Source of the DNA: Giardia muris
Taxonomy: Eukaryota; Fornicata; Diplomonadida; Hexamitidae
Length of the DNA stretch: 64,000 nucleotides
Assembly: GCA_006247105.1 (NCBI GenBank)
Contig: CM016929.1
Location: 124,001 to 188,000, forward strand
Direction of reading: 5' to 3'
Shown: piece after piece, positions 54,162 to 61,117 of the stretch
Layout of the letters: each line of letters starts with the position of its first letter
How positions within the stretch are numbered: position 1 is the stretch's first letter
Translations under genes and position numbers: made by a program
Notes under the pieces: generated by a model
Database searches by the model: none
What the model was told of the DNA's origin: nothing
The model's input: the letters and a program-made list of their open reading frames with translations, nothing else

Positions 54162-54935
54162 TTCAGGAGGACTGACGGTAATTGTTAACGTTGAAGTAAC
54201 GACGACCTAGGAATTTGATGTTGAGTGTTTCAGTCTCAAGATATGAGAATAGCGGTGGCCACACGACTGACGATATACCAGGAGGAGGATATCTGACTTT
54301 CTTCATCCCTCCGAAGCGCTCCTGTCCTCCAGATGACCGGGAAGACACGCTGGACTCAACGGCACAGACCCTCGCGAGACGAAGGTCTCCACGAACGACC
54401 TCCGCCCCCGTCCCCCCACATCCGAATCGATGTCCAAGACCCGGAAGAGGGAGCAGGAAGGATCATCGACCGGGAGGCGCCTGCTCGGGCTGGAGTGAAC
54501 GACCGCCGGAACTCTCCTCTCCCGACCGTACCGAAGGACGGAGGACGCTCTCAAGCAGCCCGGAGCGAGTCTTCCCCTCTCCCTTCTCTGAGGAGGAGGA
54601 CCGAAGGGCTCCAAGCACATCGGCCTCCCCGTCGAAGGAGCCTCCAGCCCCCGGTCGACTGGAGGCATCTCCCGCCACCTCTCTGGCTGGGACACCCCCC
54701 ACCGAACCAAGGAGCGGGGGTCCTGTCTGCTGGCCCCCTCCCAGTGCCGGCCGTCAAGCGGGAGGCGTGATCGACCCCCAGGGGAAGCCTCCTGGACTCC
54801 TTGAGGACTCTTCCCCGGAGGACTGGACGCCAATAACCCTTCCCTCTCCCAGTGGAGGTATGGGACGAGGGTGCTCCTCCCCAGCTGTTCACACGTCCTT
54901 CGTCCGCCCTGATGGAGCATGATCCCCAGCACTCG
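54162..54935. other. Repeat-arm boundary and 3' flank of K3
   Basis: 54162-54257 is single-copy. 54258-54540 matches the reverse complement of 6347-6632, and 54541-54935 is the flank common to all four kinases. A plus-strand frame (54215-54922) is open and Pro/Ser/Glu-rich, but its equivalent beside K2 is interrupted, so I do not call it. Confidence 0.55.
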
Positions 54936-55892
54936 TCACTGGTGCCTCACCGCCTCCTCGAGGACCTCCCGTGCTGTCGGACGGTCTTTGGGGTCCTTCG
55001 AGAGCATCCGAGAGATGAGATCAGCAAGGTCTGAGGGACGACCCTCGAGAGAAGGAGCGGACGTCTCGTTGAGGACAGCTGCTACGTTCTCGAACGGAAG
55101 GGCGTGGGTGCACATCTCATATCCCATCACTCCCAGGGCCCAGACGTCGACGGACTTGTCGTAGTTCTCCCCTTGGTGGATCTCGGGGGCCATGTATCCA
55201 AAGGTTCCTACAAGCGTACTCATCCGAGACGAGTCCCCGAGCGTTCTTGCAAGTCCGAAGTCTCCCAGGACACACCGACCATCGGAAGAGAGGAGGACGT
55301 TCCCCGGCTTCAGGTCTCTATGAACATGCCTCTTCTCGTGGAGGTAGGCAAGACCGCTCGCCATCTCCTGAAGGCATCTCCACACCTCCTCGTCCCTGAA
55401 GGGCTCTCCCCTCTCCCCGCGCCCCCGGACCTCGTCGAGGAGCGTCCCGGAGCACCACTCCATCACGAGGTAGGCGGTCCCGTTGTCCGGGTCGTCGTGC
55501 ACCCGGTGGTAGCGGAGGACGTGGGGGTGCTTGAGGGAGGAAATGGTCCTCATCTCCCTTCGGAGGGAGTCGACGATCGTCCTCTCCATCTCCTCGTACT
55601 CGACGACCTTCAGGGCGCAGTTCCCGTGCTCCTCGGACCAGGCGGAGAAGACGGTCCCGAAGGCCCCCCTTCCGAGCCTCCCCGTAAGCTGGAAGGACGA
55701 GAGCTCATCGGGAAGGTCGGGGAGGTGGACCTTCTTTCTGAGGAGGGGCGTGATCTTCTTCTTCCCGTCGGGAAGGCCGTTGGCGACGTCCTCTGCCGTC
55801 CTGCCCTCCCCGTCCTTCAGGTCCCTCTCCAGAAGGAGGAGGCCGACACACTCCTCGTGTCCTTCCCCCACTGCATGCATCAGGGCCGTCAT
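54541..55892. repeat. Left arm of kinase palindrome K3/K4
   Basis: Reverse complement of 58493-59845, with pairing x + y = 114385 through the kinase domain (stops at 54936 and 59449). It covers ~395 bp of flank plus the K3 coding region. Confidence 0.8.
54936..55892 (-). CDS. Kinase K3: 5'-truncated copy, kinase domain intact
   Basis: The open frame gives 318 residues: one ankyrin repeat remnant (1-35) and a complete kinase domain (67-318) with GRGAFG, ALK, HRDLKPGN, DFG and APE. The N-terminal ankyrins and the coiled coil present in K1, K2 and K4 are missing. The two ankyrin repeats just before the kinase have collapsed into one, with a 33-codon loss between two TALMHA motifs. A stop codon lies 13 codons upstream of the ATG, and homology ends near 55925 at an antisense VSP fragment. 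It may be a pseudogene or a stand-alone kinase under a new promoter. It has MEWCSG where the others have MDWCSG. Confidence 0.6.
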   Translation of the reverse strand: MTALMHAVGEGHEECVGLLLLERDLKDGEGRTAEDVANGLPDGKKKITPLLRKKVHLPDLPDELSSFQLTGRLGRGAFGTVFSAWSEEHGNCALKVVEYEEMERTIVDSLRREMRTISSLKHPHVLRYHRVHDDPDNGTAYLVMEWCSGTLLDEVRGRGERGEPFRDEEVWRCLQEMASGLAYLHEKRHVHRDLKPGNVLLSSDGRCVLGDFGLARTLGDSSRMSTLVGTFGYMAPEIHQGENYDKSVDVWALGVMGYEMCTHALPFENVAAVLNETSAPSLEGRPSDLADLISRMLSKDPKDRPTAREVLEEAVRHQ

Positions 55893-55921
55893 GCCTGAGG
55901 GGTTCGGCTCGGTCGAGGAGT

Positions 55922-56580
55922 CTTTCAGTCATAGCCAGTGCAGTACTCGGGACGATCGACCGCTCCTCCGGAAGAGCAGCACCGGAGATCGACGTCCTCG
56001 AGGGCTCGGTGGAGGTGAAGGCTCGAGATGCGGGGGCGTGTGCAGCTGATTCGACCTTCACCATCCCGGGGGTTGATGGAGAGTTCTGCAAGAAGTGCGA
56101 TGTCTCGACTAACACTAACTCCGCCCCTGTCAACGGGCTCTGTGACACTGATGCGGCCACCACGATTGGGAATGGTGCTACTTGTGGTAGTGGTGCCTGC
56201 ACAGGATGTGGAACGGGGAACTACTTCCTGTTCGAGGGAGGCTGTTATGACCAGACACAGGGGGTTGGGAGTAAGCTGTGCTCCGCCCTCCAGGATACAA
56301 AGGATGGAACCTGCAAGGCGGCTCCAACTACCGATGCCATCACCTTCGTCAAGGACAGCACCCTCTACCTCTGTAGCGATGCAACAAATGGAGGAAAAGA
56401 GAACTGCGGTACATGCACCTACGCCTCGAACGCCTTCACGTGCTCGGAGTGCCTCGAGGCCACCACTCTTCCTCCTCTTCTCCCGTCACCTGTACGAAGT
56501 GCGTCCTCTCCAACCGTGGATCCCGTCCAGATAGCAAGGACGTCTGCACGACCTGCCTCAACGGCTTCCAGGGGTTATGG
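55922..56580 (+). pseudogene. Variant-specific surface protein (VSP) fragment, frameshifted
   Basis: The plus-strand frame from ~55922 reads a hydrophobic remnant (SVIASAVLGT) that looks like the end of a VSP signal peptide, then a cysteine-rich ectodomain with CKKC, CTGC, CGTC and CSEC motifs. Near 56460-56485 the VSP-like sequence changes frame and continues with CTKC and CTTC until about 56570. The start codon, most of the ectodomain and the conserved membrane tail are absent. The piece is flanked by K3 on one side and by the K4 upstream region on the other. It is a broken relic that could serve only as a donor for recombination. Confidence 0.75.
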
Positions 56581-56752
56581 ATGCGATCGGGCCGGCTTAT
56601 GGGGGCGAGGAGGCCTCAACGAGCGCCCCGAGGAGAGCTGTGGGCCTCCCGTCCTCGGGGCAGGTCGTTGGTAGCGGTTGGATGCCCAGAGTGTCAGATG
56701 GTATGGGAGGGGGAGCTTCAGTCCGAGGAGAGTTAATGCCTGATTCTCAAAA

Positions 56753-59449
56753 ATGTCTCTTACGGCTTTGATGGAGGCGGCCTGGAACGGGGACCTCGAG
56801 GGCGTGAAAAGGAATCTCAATCAGGTTGGGAAGGGGAACAAAAGTGGCAATACGGCCCTGATGTGGGCAGTAAGAGGAGGGTATTCTAACTTCATACCTT
56901 TCCTTGAAAAGGAGCTTGGGATGCAGGATGAAGATGGTTGGACTGCACTGATGTACGCCGCCTGGAAGGGTCACGCCAATTGCATCCCCCTCCTTGAGAA
57001 GGAGATCGGGATGCAGAGCAAACATGGATGGACTGCGTTGATGTATGCTGCGAGAGATGGCAAGACAGACTGCGCCCGCCTTCTTCTCTCCGAGGCAGGA
57101 AGGCAATCAACGAAGGAACGAGAAACCACCTTGAATGACACCAAACTTACCTTCCCTTCCGGAACCACGGCTCTCATGATGGCAGCTCACAAGAACCACC
57201 CCGAAGTTGTCGAGCTTCTCCTCCCCTATGAACAGGGAATGAAGGATTCTGAAGGTCACACGGCCAATTGGTACGCGAACAACAGTCCCTGGGAAGGCGA
57301 CTTCACCCGTGTCCGTCAGCTCCTTGAGAGCGAAGGCACGGAACGACTTCCTCCACCGGATCCTGAACTACTCAGACTACAGTATCGTGTTAGCGAACTC
57401 ACCACTGAGAACGACTCCCTCAAGAAAGACCTTTCCTCTTCCAAGAATACCCTAGAGGAGACAAGGAAGGAGCTATCCCAACTGAATCGGGAAGTCTCCT
57501 CTCTCAAACAACAACTCCAGAAGGCCAACGAAGAGACAAAGAAGGATCACGAGCTGAACGAGACCCTGAACAAGAGGGCACAGGAGGCCGAGAAGAGCCT
57601 TGCTGATGCGAGGGGAGAGAACACTTCTCTCAAGAATCAGCTCACCGAGATGGAAAGCGCAATACTCAAGCAGGACAACAAGATCTCCCACCTACGCACA
57701 GAGAACACTTCTCTTCAGGAGCAGCTATCCTCCTCCAAGAAGGCGCAAGAAGAAGCAGAGGAGAGGCTCTCCCAGATGAATCAAGAGATATCCTCCCTCA
57801 AAGCCCAGCTCTCCAAGACCAGCGAGGAGAAGGACGCCCTCCACAAACAGTTCGAGGACAGGGAACGACGGGACAATACTCGAATCAAGGAGCTCACTAA
57901 CGAGAACGACTCCCTCAAGAATGCATATGAGGAAACGAAGAATGAGCTATCCCAATCGAATCAGGAAGTCTCCTCCCTCAAACAACAGCTCGACAATGCC
58001 ATCGATGAGTCCAAGAGGCATGCGGAGATGAACGAGGACATCCGGAAGGCCTCTGACCAGAACCGAGCCCTCACCACAGAGAAGGGGACCCTTCAGGAGC
58101 AGCTCTCCAAGACCACTGAGGACCTCAAGAGAGCACTTGCAGACCAGAAGGCCCGGATCCTCGCCCTCGAGAAGGAGGTTACCCAATTGAGGACCGAGAG
58201 CCATGACATGAAAGACCTTCGGAGACGCCTCGAGGAGGTGGAGGAGGAGAAGAAGGTCCTCCTCCAGAACCTCGCTGCCGTCGGGGGCAGGCTTCCCCCT
58301 GCACGGGAGGACAGCTCTCTCATCTCATCCGCCATCAGAGGAGACCTCAGCACACTCCGAAGGCACCTCGACCAGGCGGGACAGAAGGACTCCTCAGGCA
58401 TGACGGCCCTGATGCACGCCGCCTTCCGAGGCCAGACCGAGGTCGTCCGCCTCCTCCGGCCCCTCGAGGCCCACCTCCAGGACGGGAGGGGATGGACGGC
58501 CCTGATGCATGCAGTGGGGAGAGGACACGAGGAGTGTGTCGGCCTCCTCCTTCTGGAGAGGGACCTGAAGGACGGGGAGGGCAGGACGGCAGAGGACGTC
58601 GCCAACGGCCTTCCCGACGGGAAGAAGAAGATCACGCCCCTCCTCAGAAAGAAGGTCCACCTCCCCGACCTTCCCGATGAGCTCTCGTCCTTCCAGCTTA
58701 CGGGGAGGCTCGGAAGGGGGGCCTTCGGGACCGTCTTCTCCGCCTGGTCCGAGGAGCACGGGAACTGCGCCCTGAAGGTCGTCGAGTACGAGGAGATGGA
58801 GAGGACGATCGTCGACTCCCTCCGAAGGGAGATGAGGACCATTTCCTCCCTCAAGCACCCCCACGTCCTCCGCTACCACCGGGTGCACGACGACCCGGAC
58901 AACGGGACCGCCTACCTCGTGATGGACTGGTGCTCCGGGACGCTCCTCGACGAGGTCCGGGGGCGCGGGGAGAGGGGAGAGCCCTTCAGGGACGAGGAGG
59001 TGTGGAGATGCCTTCAGGAGATGGCGAGCGGTCTTGCCTACCTCCACGAGAAGAGGCATGTTCATAGAGACCTGAAGCCGGGGAACGTCCTCCTCTCTTC
59101 TGACGGTCGGTGTGTCCTGGGAGACTTCGGACTTGCAAGAACGCTCGGGGACTCGTCTCGGATGAGTACGCTTGTAGGAACCTTTGGATACATGGCCCCC
59201 GAGATCCACCAAGGGGAGAACTACGACAAGTCCGTCGACGTCTGGGCCCTGGGAGTGATGGGATATGAGATGTGCACCCACGCCCTTCCGTTCGAGAACG
59301 TAGCAGCTGTCCTCAACGAGACGTCCGCTCCTTCTCTCGAGGGTCGTCCCTCAGACCTTGCTGATCTCATCTCTCGGATGCTCTCGAAGGACCCCAAAGA
59401 CCGTCCGACAGCACGGGAGGTCCTCGAGGAGGCGGTGAGGCACCAGTGA
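56753..59449 (+). CDS. Kinase K4: ankyrin - coiled coil - ankyrin - Ser/Thr protein kinase
   Basis: At 898 residues this is the longest copy. It has ankyrin repeats (~1-195), a long coiled coil (~200-520, longer than in K1 or K2), two ankyrin repeats (~530-630) and a kinase domain (647-898) with GRGAFG, ALK, HRDLKPGN, DFG and APE. It shares with K3, not with K1 or K2, the variants EKRHVHRDLKPGN and MRTISSLKHPH. Its outer flank and neighbours (tRNA-Ala, membrane protein) equal those of K1. The start is the ATG in CTCAAAAATGTC, and the last ~130 bp upstream resemble the K2 upstream region. Confidence 0.9.
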   Translation: MSLTALMEAAWNGDLEGVKRNLNQVGKGNKSGNTALMWAVRGGYSNFIPFLEKELGMQDEDGWTALMYAAWKGHANCIPLLEKEIGMQSKHGWTALMYAARDGKTDCARLLLSEAGRQSTKERETTLNDTKLTFPSGTTALMMAAHKNHPEVVELLLPYEQGMKDSEGHTANWYANNSPWEGDFTRVRQLLESEGTERLPPPDPELLRLQYRVSELTTENDSLKKDLSSSKNTLEETRKELSQLNREVSSLKQQLQKANEETKKDHELNETLNKRAQEAEKSLADARGENTSLKNQLTEMESAILKQDNKISHLRTENTSLQEQLSSSKKAQEEAEERLSQMNQEISSLKAQLSKTSEEKDALHKQFEDRERRDNTRIKELTNENDSLKNAYEETKNELSQSNQEVSSLKQQLDNAIDESKRHAEMNEDIRKASDQNRALTTEKGTLQEQLSKTTEDLKRALADQKARILALEKEVTQLRTESHDMKDLRRRLEEVEEEKKVLLQNLAAVGGRLPPAREDSSLISSAIRGDLSTLRRHLDQAGQKDSSGMTALMHAAFRGQTEVVRLLRPLEAHLQDGRGWTALMHAVGRGHEECVGLLLLERDLKDGEGRTAEDVANGLPDGKKKITPLLRKKVHLPDLPDELSSFQLTGRLGRGAFGTVFSAWSEEHGNCALKVVEYEEMERTIVDSLRREMRTISSLKHPHVLRYHRVHDDPDNGTAYLVMDWCSGTLLDEVRGRGERGEPFRDEEVWRCLQEMASGLAYLHEKRHVHRDLKPGNVLLSSDGRCVLGDFGLARTLGDSSRMSTLVGTFGYMAPEIHQGENYDKSVDVWALGVMGYEMCTHALPFENVAAVLNETSAPSLEGRPSDLADLISRMLSKDPKDRPTAREVLEEAVRHQ

Positions 59450-59845
59450 CGAGTGCTGGGGATCATGCTCCATCAGGGCGGACGAAGGACGTGTGAACAG
59501 CTGGGGAGGAGCACCCTCGTCCCATACCTCCACTGGGAGAGGGAAGGGTTATTGGCGTCCAGTCCTCTAGGGAAGAGTCCTCAGGGAATCCGGGAGGCTT
59601 ACCCTGGGGGTCGATCACGCCTCCCGCTTGACGGCCGGCACTGGGAGGGAGCCAGCAGACAGGACCCCCGCTCCTTGGTTCGGTGGGGGGTGTCCCAGCC
59701 AGAGAGGTGGCGGGAGATGCCTCCAGTCGACCGGGGGCTGGAGGCTCCTTCGACGGGGAGGCCGATGTGCTTGGAGCCCTTCGGTCCTCCTCCTCAGAGA
59801 AGGGAAAGGGGAAGACTCGCTCCGAGCTGCTTGAGAGCGTCCTCC
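58493..59845. repeat. Right arm of kinase palindrome K3/K4
   Basis: Inverted partner of 54541-55892. Identity runs through the K4 stop (59449) into ~395 bp of non-coding flank and ends near 59845, where the sequence turns into the tRNA-side flank. Confidence 0.8.
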
Positions 59846-59894
59846 GGCTTCGGGAGAGGGGTTCACTCCGTGGTTCCGGGGTTTTTCTGGCCAG
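59450..59894. other. Repeated 3' flank of kinase K4, no supported gene
   Basis: Counterpart of 295-740, lying between the K4 stop and tRNA-Ala. A frame open from 59453 to 60652 runs through the tRNA and opposite the membrane-protein gene, and is an artefact of high GC. Confidence 0.55.
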
Positions 59895-59967
59895 GGGTCG
59901 TTAGCTCAGTTGGCAGAGCGCGTGCTTCGCAAGCACGAGGCCGAGGGTTCGATTCCCTTGCGATCCA
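59895..59967 (+). tRNA. tRNA-Ala (anticodon CGC), second copy
   Basis: Identical to the 73-nt gene at 222-294 (reverse complement), beginning GGGTCGT with anticodon loop TTCGCAA and ending GCGATCC plus A. It overlaps the 3' end of the antisense membrane-protein gene (59906-59967). Confidence 0.95.
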
Positions 59968-61099
59968 CATTCTCGCCCACTGCAAGCGGCCGGCCCAGCA
60001 CGCCCAGCGCCACGACGGCCCCGAGGGCTCCGAGCCCCGCGACGAGCGTCCCCACGAGGAGGAGGTACTCGGGCGTCGGGGAGCTCGGGCCCGTCACCGC
60101 CACGAGCCCCTCGCCCGGAGGCCCGCTCCAATATGCGCACAGCGCAGTGATGCTTCCGGAAGGGATCGGGACTCCTTCTGCCGGGAGGAGGAACGGGCGC
60201 TCTGGGGTGGCCGTAAGGACCGCGTCGAGGTCGGAGCCCTCGGTGGCCCCTCCAGACCCGACCGTCTGGGCGTACTCTGCGCACGTGACGCCCCGCCGTC
60301 CGAGGAGCGCGTTGAAGAGGTAGACGGGCCTGGAGTCCTGCGGTCTCAGTCGGTCCGCTTCCAGAACGACGGCACCGTTGGAGGCCGGGACGAGAGGCAC
60401 TGGAAGGAAGGTCCAGGACAAGAACGTCGCCTCCAAGCAGCCCGAGAGCCGGGCGCGGATCCGGAAGGGTCGTTCGACCGCGTCGGGGGTGAGGCGGACG
60501 GCAGTCTCGACGGATCCCTCAGAGCGGACGATGCCGTCAGAGAGTGCGTCGAGGACAAGGTGGCAGTCCGGTGCGAGGAAGCCCTTGGGGATCGCAAAGC
60601 CCCCGTGGGAGGCGATGGTGCGGGCCCAAAAGGCCGGGGCGGTCTGATCTGAGAAGCGGATCACGTCTCGGTCGTCTAGGCCGTACTGGGATGAGACGAG
60701 CGTGGAGAGGAGAACCCCGAGCACGGTCTCGTTGGCGACTCCTGGGACAATGGGAGAAGAGAGCCGCGGACGAATGAGTCGAAGTGCGGCGTCGGTGTAG
60801 ATGGAGCTCACGGCGGGAGGTCGGCAGACGTACTCGAACGACTCCCAGTCGGAGCACCCGGCAGTTCGTAGGGAGACCCGATAGCGAATGTTCGGGACAA
60901 GTGCGATGCTGTTCAGGGGTTGGGACAGACAGACCGATTCTGTGGCGAGCGGGCTCTCGACTTGGACCTCGATAAACCCGGAATCGTATGCCTGGGATGG
61001 GGGATAGAGAAAGCAGCGACCCTCGGTGTACTCCAGACGCGGGGGCTCGATCTGGAAGTCAACGCACCCCGTCGCAACCGCTACGAGGGCCAGTAGCAT
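59906..61099 (-). CDS. Putative secreted type I membrane protein, 397 aa
   Basis: The protein begins with a signal peptide (MLLALVAVATGCVDF; the ATG at 61099 follows CTATAGAT). The ~330-residue ectodomain has about ten cysteines in beta-rich sequence, and one membrane segment (~345-370, YLLLVGTLVAGLGALGAVVA) follows. The tail RPLAVGENVDRKGIEPSASC and the following eight residues extend into the antisense of tRNA-Ala, which supplies the stop codon. No CxxC repeats occur, so it is not a VSP. Function is not recognised. A second copy ends at 283 at the left window edge. Confidence 0.7.
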   Translation of the reverse strand: MLLALVAVATGCVDFQIEPPRLEYTEGRCFLYPPSQAYDSGFIEVQVESPLATESVCLSQPLNSIALVPNIRYRVSLRTAGCSDWESFEYVCRPPAVSSIYTDAALRLIRPRLSSPIVPGVANETVLGVLLSTLVSSQYGLDDRDVIRFSDQTAPAFWARTIASHGGFAIPKGFLAPDCHLVLDALSDGIVRSEGSVETAVRLTPDAVERPFRIRARLSGCLEATFLSWTFLPVPLVPASNGAVVLEADRLRPQDSRPVYLFNALLGRRGVTCAEYAQTVGSGGATEGSDLDAVLTATPERPFLLPAEGVPIPSGSITALCAYWSGPPGEGLVAVTGPSSPTPEYLLLVGTLVAGLGALGAVVALGVLGRPLAVGENVDRKGIEPSASCLRSTRSAN

Positions 61100-61117
61100 A
61101 TCTATAGCTCTCTAAGT

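Larger units (their letters stand above)
54258..60188. repeat. Right arm of the large inverted duplication
   Basis: Inverted counterpart of 1-6632. The outer part, tRNA-Ala and membrane-protein gene included, matches without visible change where compared; position 60188 pairs with position 1, and the true extent is hidden by the window edge. Differences from the left arm are the truncated K3, the VSP fragment and divergent N-terminal kinase regions. Confidence 0.85.

Noticed and set aside
54215..54922. 235-residue Pro/Ser/Glu-rich frame on the plus strand opposite K3's flank
   Set aside because: The equivalent frame beside K2 is interrupted, and the composition follows from GC-rich repeats. 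No A-rich initiator with a conserved start is seen.
59453..60652. 399-residue open frame on the plus strand
   Set aside because: It runs through kinase flank, the tRNA-Ala and the antisense of the membrane-protein gene, and is a GC-driven artefact.
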